DNA from: Dermanyssus gallinae
Lineage: Eukaryota; Arthropoda; Arachnida; Mesostigmata; Dermanyssidae
Direction of reading: 5' to 3'
Assembly: GCA_003439945.1 (NCBI GenBank)
Contig: QVRM01002450.1
Coordinates: 113,877-177,876 of the forward strand
DNA: 64,000 nucleotides
The translations under genes were made by a program, and so were the position numbers. The notes beneath the pieces were generated by a model. It was not told the DNA's origin, made no database searches, and saw nothing but the letters and a program-made list of their open reading frames with translations. This document shows, piece by piece, positions 46,440 to 59,158 of this stretch (positions are counted from its first letter, which is position 1; every line of letters begins with the position of its first letter).

Positions 46440-47330
46440 CAATGACAGCAGTCGACGAATTCTTCTCCAAAACTGCCTGATGGCGATGTATTTTGCCTAC
46501 GTCCATAGTCACCTGACTTACGCTGTAGAAGTTTATGGCATAACAAAGATGCGTCTTATCAGGTCGCTTCACCGACTCCAAAAACGAGCACTGAGGACAA
46601 CTCTGGACCTCTGGATGCGAGATTCAGCGCAACCGCACTACAAAAATATTAGCATTTTGCCGTTCCCAAACTTATAGAATACTGTCTCGTAGTTGAAATT
46701 AAGCGTATACTCCTTGGAGTGCATCCAAACTTATATGGTCTGGCAACATCAGCAACACCCATATCTACAAGGGGTAACGCATTAAACCTGCTTAATCTTT
46801 TTTTTTTTTTGTTCTGGGAGGTTTCGGTAATGCATGATGCACATGCGCCACTAGCAGCCTGCGTGACTAGTGTGAGACTCGCAAACCCACTAAACCCGGA
46901 TTCCTCCCCACCCCCCCAGGCTCGGTATTACTTTGGCATTACATCGAAACCGTGGGAGAGGCGTCTCTGCCGTTCGCCTTCAATCAGCTCTATCCCTGAC
47001 TATCATCCCGCATGTCTACCTGCGGTTGGATAGGGGGATGCCATTTTGTAATCCGTCCTGTGAGGGTGCGTTGAGACCATGAGGGCCTGGCTGCTCCCCA
47101 CCCCTCCCCCCTCCCTCGGCTCCTCGTCTCGACCACTCTCCCGAGAGACCCGCTCAAACCTCTCCTGCCTGGCCGTTTCCTTGGCTGTTACTGCTTACTC
47201 TGTCACACGCCAACTCCAACCAGTCAAGGCTATCAATCAAAAACATTGGGGCATCCTACTGGAACAAAGTACCGGCCTCCGTTAGGCAGGCATGTATAAA
47301 TTATACATTGTTATTCATAAAATGCAAATG
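46440..47330 (+). mobile_element. 3' part of a CR1/Jockey-like LINE
   Basis: The frame 46480-46677 encodes YFAYVHSHLTYAVEVYG and LHRLQKRALRTTLDL, typical of the region after the reverse transcriptase in CR1/Jockey LINEs. Near 47250 another frame gives YWNKVPASVRQAG, close to the usual C-terminal end (WNxLP). The part between is frameshifted, with poly-T and poly-C runs. Confidence 0.65.
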
Positions 47331-47363
47331 GCATATATAAATTATACATTGTTATTCATAAAA
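47287..47363 (+). repeat. Two tandem copies of a 43-base unit
   Basis: The unit ggcatgtataaattatacat plus tgttattcataaaa occurs twice with one substitution, at the 3' end of the LINE fragment. It may be that element's tandem 3' terminus. Confidence 0.8.
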
Positions 47364-47484
47364 GGGGCTCCGAACAAGCTATGTGCTTAATGGAGCTTGA
47401 AATTAATGTGTGCTATTATCTACAAGAAATGTCAATAAACAAACAGTTGAAACAGTTGAACAGTTACAAGCAGCAAAATGATTA

Positions 47485-47687
47485 CGCCGTAGGTGGTGCG
47501 TCTCGTAGCTTTCGTGGCGCGCTGAGCAGACCTTTCTGCGACAGCTTCGGTCTCTGAGAATGATTGACCCAGGCAGGGCATGTAGGGCATGTCCGAGCTC
47601 CGAGAACAAGAGAAGCTTTCTGCTGGGGAAGAAAAAGCCGCTTCGCGCGGCCTATTCGTAATTTAGAGCATACCGCAGAAGAACGTC
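47485..47687 (+). repeat. Dispersed repeat C, copy 2
   Basis: The second copy of the 200-base unit described at 45819, same strand, with a few substitutions and short indels. Confidence 0.8.
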
Positions 47688-48072
47688 TGGCCGCACAATG
47701 TCTTCGCAAACCTATTAGCCCGTCGCGAGATTGAGTTGGAGACGCATAGACGGATGGTCACTTGAAAATAGCTGTTGTCATTGTCGATGCTAAATGCAAT
47801 CTAAAGTGGTATATACATATATATATATATATATGTAATTGATTTCAACTATTTAGAGTAAGGTATAGGATTTCGTCATCCGACTTTTCTCATCTTGCAC
47901 TCGAAATAAAAAATGCAAGCTTGCATTTTGATCTAAGATATATATATATATATATCTTCAGTTTTTATGCAGATTGACACTAAGGCTGGAATGAACCATT
48001 TCTAGATAAAAATAGCTCTAATTATACCTTACTACCTTCGGGCCATTGCACTAAACTTATGCTTAGACAACA

Positions 48073-48375
48073 TGAAAGAGAAAAAAGAACGTGACCGAGA
48101 TTAACAAAGTAAAAGCAAACTCTGTGAGGTATGTGCTCGAACTGCAACGTAACGCATCGACAACTTTGGCGCTGGAACTGTGCCAAAAGCAAAGCTTTGT
48201 GGAAGACCTTACCCTAGACAAATACAATTTCAGCGCGCTGGTCGTAGAGCAATATCGCGCATTCAGACAAGAGCGCAATTTGAACTTTGCCATCAAGAGG
48301 TTCACCGACGGTCCTGCATTCACGACAAACCGTTGGAAGCGGGAATTGCAATCAAACAGATGCATACTCTGTTAA
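48073..48375 (+). other. Unrecognised open frame of about 100 codons
   Basis: The frame is open from just after TGA at 48073 to 48375 and would encode a hydrophilic product including NSVRYVLELQRNASTTLALE and KYNFSALVVEQYRAFRQERN. Its composition is more protein-like than that of its neighbours, but it has no ATG and no splice context that I can confirm. It could be a decayed transposon piece or an exon. I assign no function. Confidence 0.2.
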
Positions 48376-48680
48376 CTTGCCTGGCATGGTTACCACAAAC
48401 ATATATGCCTAAGCGGGTATTGCTTTGGAATGAAAGACTGTGTATGTAAATATAGTGGCAAGTGTAATATTGACCGATACCACATACTGCAATGCAAGGA
48501 AATAGAAACTGATTCGATGCATGCAGTAGTGAAAGGTGTCATCAGTTGACATGCATTTTAGGTCTACCAATCTAAAGTGAAATAAACTTGAAACTATAAA
48601 CATAAGTCTATATATTTTACTATACACATTATTGCAATAACCTAGGTAAGGATACATATATATATATATATATATATACT

Positions 48681-48930
48681 TATTATTCACTTGGCATGCA
48701 TACCTAAATACATATGTCACCCTCTCATATCAGGGGCGCTTAGAGTAGCAGGCCATGTTGAGATATCTAGGTTATCCCCAGCAGTTCTTGTGACAGTATC
48801 GTCGCTGACTTTCAGCGGTATGATTTATTGTCTATTATCAATAAGCATCGCTCAACGAAAATTCGATAAACAACAAGGATCGAACTTGCGATACACCGCT
48901 AAATGACTATCCCTCAGGGCCACACCGCCA
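48681..48930 (-). mobile_element. tRNA-headed SINE flanked by (TA)n
   Basis: On the - strand, a tRNA-like head (about 48930-48862) has an A-box-like TGGCCCTGAGG and a B box AGTTCGATCCT. A body shared with the repeat at 30551-30910 follows. The 57-base tail cccctgatatgagagggtga to catgccaagtgaataataa matches the 3' end of the LINE fragment at 19192-19250. A (TA)n tract borders it on each side (48656-48678 and 48931-48946). Confidence 0.8.
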
Positions 48931-49789
48931 CATATATATATATATAGTAAACAATGATGATTAGGCATACACATAAGTACTACGATTTCAACTACAGCCA
49001 GTGTGATTTACGCGGCGGCCGGCGCACGTCGATACGAATTTTGCATATGCGAACTGGCTTCGTGTATATATATGTATATACTAGGAGGAGGAGTTTATAC
49101 ATATATATATATATATATATTTCTTTGCAACTCCCAAATTCACTAGCCGTGTGCACCCAGATGCTGTCATTTCTCAATGATGAGCAGCAGCCAGATAGAT
49201 CATCAACGTATATTTGTATACGGAATACTTAAATATGCAGAAAGAAAGAGAGACCAAGTAATAACCCTTCTGAGCGCATTGACCTCTGTTGTTGCAGTGT
49301 AGGCGGGGCGGGTTTTGCTGTCTTGTGGTTGGTGTGTGTGGCTGTCATGCGAGTCAAACAAAGTTGGGTATTGTTTGGTAGCGCTTGCTGTCGTTGTCTT
49401 GTCGAGAGATAGTAGTAGATTGCCATTTCGACGGACAATCGAACGCGGAATACGCTGGCTGAAGGTAGAACAACTAGCGGCAACGATTGACAGACGTCAC
49501 ACCTTTCTGGTGTGACAAGAGAGACAGCGAGCCGCTGTCACAAGAGAGGGTTCGGAGCAGTTCGGCGTGCTTCCGCGCATTAAGCAGCAGCTGTTGCGAC
49601 CGCTGCTGCCGCTGCCTTCTTCCTCCTCTCCCAAGTATCCGTCGGTTAACGAAGTCGCTTCCCTTTCCCCCGCGGGTGCTTGATCGTTCGTTCGAGTAAT
49701 TATTAGTACGCGGAGCAACAACGGTAGTTAGTAGCACGGCATAGTTGGCTGCAAGTAGTAGCTGTAGTAATTAATAGTCGTAGTACTGA

Positions 49790-50225
49790 GTAGTAGCTGT
49801 GGTGGTGGTGGTAGCATTATGAGTAGCAGATATGGTGGTTGGTAGTAGCGTTATAAGTAGTAGTTGTGGTGGTGGTGATAGCATTATAAATAGTAGCTGT
49901 GGTGGTGATAGCATTATGAATAGTAGCTGTGATGGTGGTTGATTGAAGCATTATAAGTAGTAGCTGTGGTGGTTGGTAGTACCATTATAAGTAGTAGCTG
50001 TGGTGATAGGTAGTAGCATTCTAAGTAGTAGTAGTAGTTGTGGTGGTGGTGATAGCATTATAAATAATAGCTGTGGTGGCGGTAGCATTATAGCTAGTAG
50101 CTGTGGTGGCGGTAGCATTATAGCTAGTAGCTGTGGTGGCGGTAGCATTATAGCTAGTAGCTGTGGTGGCGGTAGCATTATAGCTAGTAGCTGTGGTGAT
50201 CGGTAGTAGCATTATTAGTAGCGGT
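49790..50225. repeat. Minisatellite, about 30-bp unit
   Basis: Degenerate copies of gtagtagctgtggtggtgat plus agcattataa extend over 430 bases. The 3' part (about 50070-50190) has four identical 30-base units, ctgtggtggcggtagcatta plus tagctagtag. Because 30 is a multiple of three, open frames encode SSCGGGSIIA repeats on one strand and MLPPPQLLAI on the other. I read this as repeat DNA, not a gene. Confidence 0.85.
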
Positions 50226-51359
50226 AGTAATTAGTATAGAAATGAAGAGTACGTTCGTTCGGTTCGGTTGGCGGATGATGCTCGCTTGTGTCCTTGCGCG
50301 CGTACTTAGCCATGCTGGTTGTGCACTGTGCTCACGACAACGATGACGACGATGACGAGAACGTCGATAACAACAACAACAGCACACTGAGAGGGGGCGA
50401 GGGAGAGAGCGAAAGAAACACTGATAGAGGGAAAGGACTCGCTCGACCAGTATAGTAAGCACGTTGTGTTCTATTACCCTTTCTACTGTTTGCCCGCCTG
50501 TTCCCTCGTTCACACCCGTACACACATACACCCATTTCACCGTAGTGGCTCAAGCAGCAGCAGAAACAGCGGTTGTAGTCATCCTGGCACTCTCCACTCG
50601 ATAGTATTATTACTGTATATCACTATTACTACGACTATGACGATTACTATACGACGACTATCACTACTAACAATAATATACGAATATGATGAACACCGCG
50701 ATTACTCTTACAGCCAGAGACTACACTCGACACAGCGCCGAGAAAGAGGAGGACGAGCTATAGACTACGACATCGACGACGACGACAGCGATTACGACTG
50801 TTACTACTGCTACTATGACTGGAACTACAGCAAAAACAGCCAGAACAACAACAACAACAGCCACCACAATTATTGGTCTAGCCGTTGATTATATTAGACG
50901 AACATGACGCACATCATGACCGTCAGTTATATGTTTATTACACATTATTTCGCCAGTGGGTGGTGGGTCGCGCAACGGAGCTGCTGCGGGCAGACAGAGA
51001 GAGAGCGAGAGAGAGAGAGGGGGCAGAGCGGGCCTCTCTCTCCTCTGGGAGTCTGTCTTTCTCTGTATGTCAGCGGACTATTCGCGGCTCGCGCGCGGTT
51101 GCTATTGCAGCCGCCATCCTCTGTCCTGTGGTGGTGGTTCTATTAGCGATCGTAGCAATTGGTGTTTGTTAGTCAGTGAGTCAGTTAGTCGATGGGTCGT
51201 TGTTGTTGTTGTTCTAGTAGAAGGGAGATGAACCCTATAGAGGAAGTTCTCGCCCAATAGTCGTAATCGTTGTCCTTCTCCTAGGCATATCGTTGTAGTA
51301 GCAATTGTGCTTCCCTGTTTATGCCTCGATCCAGCTTGGTGTCGGAAGACTTTGCTGTT

Positions 51360-51390
<31 letters not shown>

Positions 51391-52138
51391 TTGTTAATGT
51401 TGCTGTTGTTGTTGCTGTGATTGCTGTCGTCTTCGTTGAAGTTCTCGCTGCTGCGGTTCTTCTTCCAGCCGTGTCGTTCGTTGTGTCCGTTAGTGTTGTT
51501 GCTATTGTTGCAGCTGCTTTTGTTAGTTGTATTGTTGTAGCAGCGGTTGTTGTTGATGTTGATGTTGTTGCTGGTGGCGGCACCTGCAGCAACAGCAGCA
51601 GCAGCAGCTGGTGTAGCAGAGACGGACTCTACAACTTACGGCTTAGCATCAGTGCGGCCTCTCTAGTTTTGCCGCGCCGGAATGATGGCAAACATTTGGA
51701 CATCGACAACAGAGAGAAAAAGATAGAGAGAGAGAGAGAGAAAACGCGCAGAGAAGAGAGGGAAAGAGAGAGGGGGTGGGAGAAGCGTAAATACGAAGAG
51801 AGAAAGTGCGGAAAGACAGTGTGTCTGAGTGAACCAAGAATCGTCAAAGGCGGCACATATATTGCACTTCACAATCATCACCTCAGCCTAGTAGCTTAGT
51901 AGTACTACCTACTACACTGCTGCAATTTGTACTAATTACTCTGGTTAGTACAAAAACAACAACAACAACAACTGCTGCTATTGTCGCAGCTACAGCTGAT
52001 TATGTGGCGGCTGCTGTTGCTGCTGCTGATGTTATCGCGGCTGGCCACGGCTGACACGGAGGACGACGTTCGAAGAGTGTTGGCACCTCGATGACAACTC
52101 GAACCGCTCGTTTCGTTTCCCCAAAAATTACGATGGTG

Positions 52139-52169
<31 letters not shown>

Positions 52170-52904
52170 CTACTATAATTCATACTATTGCCACGGCAAG
52201 TGTCCTACAATATGGAGATGATAAGTAAGGCAAAAAAGATGATGAAGAAGAAGAATAACACTGGTCTATTTCACCGCCAGCAGCAGCAGCAGCAACCTCA
52301 ATGTCAGCGCTGGCTGGCAGAGCTAGGTCCATCGCATCGTGTATGTGCGTGTGTCTGTACGGCCATGTGTTTGGATAGCACCGCTGTGTGTCGATCGGAT
52401 AAACATGAGGGAAGAAGAAGAAGGGTCCATCATCGTGCTGCATCCTCTCACCTCATTCGGCCCCATCATTCGGATTGTCGTCGTTGTCGTCGTCGTCATC
52501 GTAGACATCACTCGTAGTCGTCGTCGTCGTCGTTGTCGTCAAAATTGTGCTTGCTTCTCTGCTGTGCCGGGTGTGTGCTTTTGCCTGACTCATCTCGCCT
52601 GCGCGAAACGGATCATCGCGTAGCTGGACGACCTGGACCTGAACGATGACAGCGACGACGACTACAACGGAGAATCCATTGAAGCTCATAGACGAGCGTG
52701 CAGAGCGCGTTCGTCTATGAGCTTCCTCGATTCTTTCGAATGAATTCGAACGAAGCTCGAACGAGATGATCGAGGCAGCTGACAACAGGACAGCAATGCA
52801 TGAAGTAAGAAGATGTCAAACGTCGATTGATAAGCCATGAGCCTCGAATGAAATTCCTGATTACTGCTGCTGCTGCTGCTATGATTCGGCTATCCTTCAA
52901 TATA

Positions 52905-52975
52905 TCCAGTTCAATCAATTCAATCAGTTCAATCAATTCAATCAGTTCAATCAATCATTCAATCAGTCATTAATT
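52905..52975. repeat. About 10-bp TTCAATCA(A/G) tandem repeat
   Basis: About seven copies of a 9-10-base unit, ttcaatcaat or ttcaatcag. The antisense frame reads IEL repeats, which is a repeat artefact. Confidence 0.85.
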
Positions 52976-53317
52976 TGTTGGCTGGTTCATCCGTACACAC
53001 AGCTAGCTATGCTATCAGCATCGTTCATTTCTGCTGCTGCTGCTGCTGATGCCGCTGCTCACAATCACATCGTGTTAGCGCTACACTTCGAGCCGAGAAA
53101 CAAGAAAACGGCTCGTCGAATCGTGTCGTCCGGTGCGTCGGTTTTAGTGGTGACAGCAAAATGAGCCATTACCATCACCATAGCGGCGAGGGCGCGTGTT
53201 CGTGGCCGACACGACGCGTGCCCACGTGAACTACGTGACGGCCGGTGTGTGTTTATAGCGCTTCTCGGCGGCAAGTGGATGGCCGGTCCGTGTAGATCGT
53301 GTGGCCCAGCTTGGTTG

Positions 53318-53740
53318 CAGATGGTGCTCAGCAGCCTCGTGTAGATGGCGCTCAGATTGATGCAGGTGGCGTTTAGCAGAAATAGTGCTCAGATTGATGC
53401 AGATGGCTTTTAGCAGAAATAGTGCTCAGATTGATGCAGATGGCGTTTAGCAGAAATAGTGCTCAGATTGATGCAGATGGCGTTTAGCAGAAATAGTGCT
53501 CAGATTGATGCAGCTGACTTTAGCAGAAATAGTGCTCAGATTGATGCAGATGGCGTTTAGCAGATATAGTGCTCAGATTGATGCAGATGGCGTTTGGCAG
53601 AAATAGTGCTCAGATTGGTGCAGATGGCGTTTAGCTTAATAGTGCTCAGATTGATGCAGATAGGTGCTTAGCTTAATAGTGCTCAGATTGGTGCAGATGG
53701 CGTTTAGCTTAATAGTGCTCCGCTTGGTGCAGATGGTGCT
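53318..53740. repeat. Minisatellite, about 37-bp unit, roughly eleven copies
   Basis: The unit gtgctcagattgatgcagat plus ggcgtttagcagaaata repeats head to tail. The central copies are nearly identical and the outer ones are diverged or shortened; the last ones carry gcttaat in place of gcagaaat. No unique spacers exist between copies. Confidence 0.9.
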
Positions 53741-54591
53741 ATGCTTGTTGCTGTTGTTGCAGCAGCAGCAGGTGTTGCTTATGCTGTCGCATGCTGCTGC
53801 TGCTGGTGGTGGTGACGCAAAGTGGCGGCTCGTAGAAAGTGGCGCGCAAGCTTCTTGCCGAGGAATGCGTGAGGTGCTTGCTTCGTTTCGTGGGTGGCGG
53901 GACCCAGTTCTGCTCACCGGCAGGTGTGCGGATGCTTCAGACATCTTCGGCAACGACCGTGGTTTGTTTTTGACAGCGGTATGCCCGGTGTGGGGCTCGG
54001 CGTAATCAGAGCTGTTGATGCAGCTGCTGCCGTTGTTGTCGTTGTTTGTTCCTATCCGTGTTCAGTTACGGTTAGCAGAGGAGCAAGATGGGCCCGAGCG
54101 CCGATAAATGACAAAATTACAACAGTTACCACTAGTAAGCAACAATCTCGAACGATAAGCGACAAATGTCACGTTTTTACTCGTAGCGACAACAACAGCA
54201 AGAGCAACAACAACAACAACAACAACGGTGAAAAATAGAATCACACCACCCCCTCATTTTATCGTCACATCATTCGTCATTAGATAAGGTGATGATAAGA
54301 AGTTGTTCACTCACACTTCGTGCGGACTGCAATCTGTTGTATATATGTCAGAAGATATCCTAGTTCGCGCCTTGAACTGACATGGTGTACATAGAGTAGA
54401 ACATCGAAAAGCAATGGTGCCGCGTAGAGGAGTGACGAACCGACAGCAACGAACAAAGGAAGAATCACATTAGAAGGGAAACGAAATCATAACGACGAAA
54501 CAAGGAAGAGAAGACTAGCAATACAGCGAGTCAATTTGAGAGAAGAAGATAAAACTGAGAATTGTTGGTGGCATTGTTGTTGAAGTGAATA

Positions 54592-54716
54592 ATGGCCTAT
54601 TGGTGGCGGCTCGGTGGTTCCTCGCGGTGGTTCAACAGTTTTAACAAGATGAGAGTTCTTCTTCTAAATTTCGTGTTCTCTGCGACATCGGCCTGTGCTA
54701 AGCGTCGGCCGGGCTA
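54592..54716 (+). CDS. Doubtful first coding exon (unknown protein)
   Basis: The ATG at 54592 opens 41 codons, MAYWWRLGGSSRWFNSFNKM then RVLLLNFVFSATSACAKRRP and G. The hydrophobic run could be a signal peptide. The frame meets TAG at 54715-54717, but a possible donor GTATGT at 54717 would splice before the stop. The position, just after a triplet-rich zone and before TA-rich DNA, resembles BNIP3 exon 1. No homology is recognised and it may be chance. Confidence 0.2.
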
Positions 54717-55127
54717 GTATGTGTCAGGACGCGGCCGGTATCCTTATGGTGATAAGTTTGCAAAATACAGCAACGATATGCCGACGAGAACTGGAGAACT
54801 GAGTCAGCCGGTGACATACACGTGGATTGATTTTGTTTGGATTGACGTATGCTGCACCTACTTACGTTCGGTCAAGTGATCAAGTCAAAAAATCGTAATG
54901 GATCATATTATACTGCTAAGGGTTAAACAACGCTTCGTACTCAACTAGACACATGTAAGTCTCGCCCTGTATGTGTGCACAATACATATATATATATATA
55001 TATATATGGACAAAATTGGAAACATGATTCTCTCTTAGAAAAAGTTTATATTGCATGGTCGAGTATTTACCCATTACGAGGTCAATAGGTTAACACAGCT
55101 TAAACTTTTGTCGAATTCACTCTGTTG

Positions 55128-55136
55128 ATATATACA

Positions 55137-55178
<42 letters not shown>

Positions 55179-55191
55179 TGTATATATATAT
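55128..55191. repeat. (TA)n microsatellite with ACATA interruptions
   Basis: A TA tract of about 64 bases with several C or G interruptions. Confidence 0.9.
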
Positions 55192-56378
55192 GTTTGGCAC
55201 TGAAATGCAAATATCAGCCGTTCAAAGGGTCGTGTGTGTATATCATGCATACGTAAAGGTATTTATGTAGATACATATGTGCGTGTTTATACAAGTATAT
55301 ATATTACGTATTCAGACATCTGCGCGCTTTTCGCCCCGTACTTTTGTCGTGACTAGAATAAGTCTGAGAATAGTGTCTGAAGGTAGCCCCTCCAAATCGA
55401 AAATCATAAAACAGCATATGTATATATATATATACCGTCTCGTTACTACGTCTGCACGCCAAGGGCATCAAAAGTTTCATTTCACTGTACAAGTACAACA
55501 CTGGCTGTTGTTCGGCTGTGCATCGATGCATTCTTACGCTTACAACCCGCCACTTCCAAAAAACGACAACGCAAAACGAAAAGCACAAAAGCCGCATAAA
55601 TAACAAGGAGATAATACACTCGTCTGCGCCCATTGGAAGCGCCCTCACTTCTGATAGGCGTCTCGGGGAACGGGAACATGCAGGGCCGCATTTCAGGGGA
55701 AAGAATGCAAACGATCAAACAAGAGAAAGCGTCCTCCACCTGTCGTCGAAGTCGAGAGTTGACACTGCTGACGGCCGAATACCAGAAAGGAAAATGTTTA
55801 CCACTGTTGCCACCGGCATGACTCTCGTAAGAGATCTCTCTTTTCCATGTCTGCCTTCTTTAAACTTTATTGCTGATGTTCTTGTTTGCTCAGCAGATTA
55901 CTTTCCATATTTTCAGGGTTCGCCTATTACTTGCTGACCCTTTCGGCGCTATCGCTGGAAATTTCAAATTGAATTTATGCCATTTAATTAGCGGACAGCG
56001 TGAGATATCGAGTGGGCAAGTCTGTGTTCGTCGTTTCTCTCAATCTTGTATCACTAGCCGTTTTTTTGTTGTTGGTGGAGATTCCTCTTACGCTGACTGC
56101 AGATTACAGCGTTTTAATATGAACATGCTAGAGTCACTTTTATTATATAATGATAAAATAGAGGTCCCAGGCACACAACATGTGTGATAATAAATCTGAC
56201 TATTCATAAAAGATAGATCCCAGGCAAAGTTACACAAATGCGTGCATTTGTTGCGTACGTTTTACTTAGTTTTACGCTATTGTGAGTTTGTTGACTATAC
56301 TACTAGGCATCTACGGCTTTACACTGCCATCGCCAACAGCAGGAGATGAATAAACAAAGTACGAACACCGGTAGAAAT

Positions 56379-56421
<43 letters not shown>

Positions 56422-59057
56422 CTAATGAGCAAACGCAGTAGTATTACAAGTATATGTTTATTTTATGATTTATATATTAGAACCAAATTCTCTTCTCCTA
56501 CACTTCACCTTCGTATTTAGCATAAGCAAGAATTTACTGTCGGATATCAAATATTTGGGTGAACGTCGACGATCTGAAAGCGTATCTCGCTGTTCGTTCC
56601 GCTTCCTCACCTCGCATGCCGTCCTGTAGTCCGCCACCGCTGCAGCGGTGCCAGGTGTTATAACTAAAATAATATGCCTCATACTTTGCCTCTGTGTTTT
56701 TATATATAAAATATAAATCTGAAGAATCCATACAATATATTCGTTAGATTGCTGTCAACTTTTACCTTATGCCTTATATCACTGACTTGGTTAAGGCCTC
56801 ACTGTAAGTCGTCAGCCTTTGTACTGCTATCTTTTACTATTGCGTGCTCATGGACTGCACAGGTCTCCCGAGCGTTTGCAGTGTTTTCCGGTTTTGGAGT
56901 CGCTACCTTGAGCAACCTCGTTAGACTTCGTCCACCTGCCTTCATATGGAATAATGCTGTGCTTATTATGCTGTTGTGTTATTATGAGCCACAAAAGCGG
57001 TAATCTGAGAGCGAAGTGCAGGCCCAATCATCTCTTTTCGCTTCGCACCATCGGGGAACAACATCGTGCTCTCAAATGAATGCAGTCAGAAAATGATATC
57101 AGAATCATGAGAAAAGTAAGACTAACAAAAAACTAAGAAAAGGGCCATGCGCCACTGTTATTCAGTGATAACGACCGACCGAATAACCTCGCCGTAATGA
57201 ATCTCGTATTCTCGGCGCTTGTTTTTCACTCGCTGCGTTCGAGGGTGTCTGGCCATCTGCCACAGGCACACCACAATGATTCTACTAAAAATGTGATGAT
57301 TCTACTGGAAATAGATGTTCATTGTCGTAACGGCGTAGCACGAAAACAGTAGTTGTAATAATTCTATTCTACTAGTTGTTTCTGCTGGTGTTGTCAAAGT
57401 TGTTGATGTTGCCCTCGTTGTTGCTTCTATGAATCTTGCTGTCTTCTCGGGGTTTTCCCTTCGTTCGCCAGAGGAATGGCTACTTTTGTTTGAGTCGGCC
57501 ATGGCGATTCGACAACGAATAATAATAATAATAACGCAGGCCTGGCTTAAACGTTCATACTTCACAATTGTTATAATTGAATAATAAAGCATAATAATAA
57601 TAATAATAAAAAAAAAATAATAATAATAATAATAATAATAACAGAAACATTAGTTGCAGTGATTGTGAGAGCCGTACCGTTGTTCTCGCTTTTAATTGTA
57701 ATTAGTACTACTACCAATAACTATGGTGAATAAATATGATGTGCATGAATTGTAATTAGTAATAGTAGTATTAATAATTCGAATGGTCGTAGTAGTTAAT
57801 ACGGGTTACAGCCTACATACTAGTAGTAGTGATGCTTTTCACCTATGTCTTTGGTCGTGATACATAAATCGAGATGGTGTCGCCGCAATTTCGAGATGCG
57901 ACTATATGTTCGGCGCCATCGGTGTGATCTGGTGTCGCAGAATAGTGCTACGACAAGAAAGAGCTTAGGTCGTTCTTGAGGCGAATTTCTTGGAGCGACC
58001 GATGTTTTACGAGCCGGACGTCTTGGGGCGCCTCCTAACCTTCGTGGGGAGGTGTGACAGAGAGAGATAGAGGAAATCATGCGTATCGATTGTTGTTATT
58101 GTTGTTGTTGTTGTTGTTGCTGTTGTTGTTCCCTGTATTGTTATTGTTATTATTGCTCTTATCGTTACTTCTGATTCAATAAGTGGCTATCCTATATTTA
58201 TTTCGCACGAACAGAGGCGACATTAGACGCTCGTGCAAGAATTGACATCGGTCAGCTCAAACGCTAGCTCGCAGAGGCGGCGATCCTCGTTCTCGGCACT
58301 CCAAGTCCCGTGGTGGCCGTTGGCAGCATACGGTGGTACCACCCGCGTTCTTTATTTGGAGTTGCTAACCTACCAGTGCTCTCAAAGACTTTTCCGTCAA
58401 AGCATTGAACTGATGAGAAACTAAAACACAGACACCAAAGATTATTCGCCACAGAGGACAGCACGCGACAAAGTGTGCGCAGAGCTGCAACGTTTCTGAT
58501 TGATTTTGTGGTACATCTGCCTACACACGAATGTGGCGGTCGTTTGAGGTTGGAAGTCCTCGGCTTTCTGTGACTACAAGTCGAGTCGACAACTCCCGGA
58601 GAAGACAAATGGTGAAAAAAGGTCAAAAGAGCCAAAGAAAAGGAGAAGGCCAATATATAAGGGCAAAGGCTGCAGATTCTGTCTAGACCAGCTTAAGCAG
58701 TCACAGACCAGTCTATAGGATTCAGACAGGTTGTCAGCTTTATTCTCCGCGCACAAATCACTTCCGATTTGTTGACGCCGAACGTCATCTGTGTGCCTGC
58801 TTGGCAACGCATACTCAGAAGAGTTCAGCAAAGCTGAAGACAAACATGCTAATATTTTCATTCTAACACCGTGCGACGTAGAGAGTACTCGTGCGGGTGC
58901 TCAAGTGATGGCGTGCTAGGTGAGAGCTTGTTTAAGCGGCTGGCAAATTCCTGTTGCTTTCTATGCTTAGTAGTGTCGGTCGCAAACTATTTTATAATTA
59001 TGAGCTTCACAAAATAATAACGCTGAAAAAAAAGTTTTATGTAGTTTCCAGTTCCCA

Positions 59058-59059
59058 TG

Positions 59060-59092
<33 letters not shown>

Positions 59093-59121
59093 TTATATAT
59101 ATATATATATATATATATACG

Positions 59122-59158
<37 letters not shown>
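59058..59158. repeat. Compound (TA)n, about 100 bp
   Basis: TA tracts are broken by GTATA, TTTATA and CGTATA. Confidence 0.92.

Larger units (their letters stand above)
48940..54591. other. Triplet-repeat and minisatellite-rich region; no supported gene
   Basis: Arrays of GTT/GCT (51350-51420, 51490-51610), TTA (52140-52168), GTC/GAC (52475-52535), GA and CT runs (50996-51065, 51715-51780) and two minisatellites fill this stretch. Long Val, Ser, Thr or Gln-rich open frames overlap on both strands and in several frames, as expected from triplet repeats. It resembles the DNA upstream of BNIP3. Confidence 0.6.

Noticed and set aside
53318..53740. CRISPR-like array
   Set aside because: Copies are contiguous with no unique spacers and the genome is eukaryotic. 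It is a minisatellite.
58264..58861. Open frames on both strands near 58.3-58.9 kb as exons
   Set aside because: Only a short LINE-like resemblance (YLELLT) was seen, with no splice sites or conserved protein.
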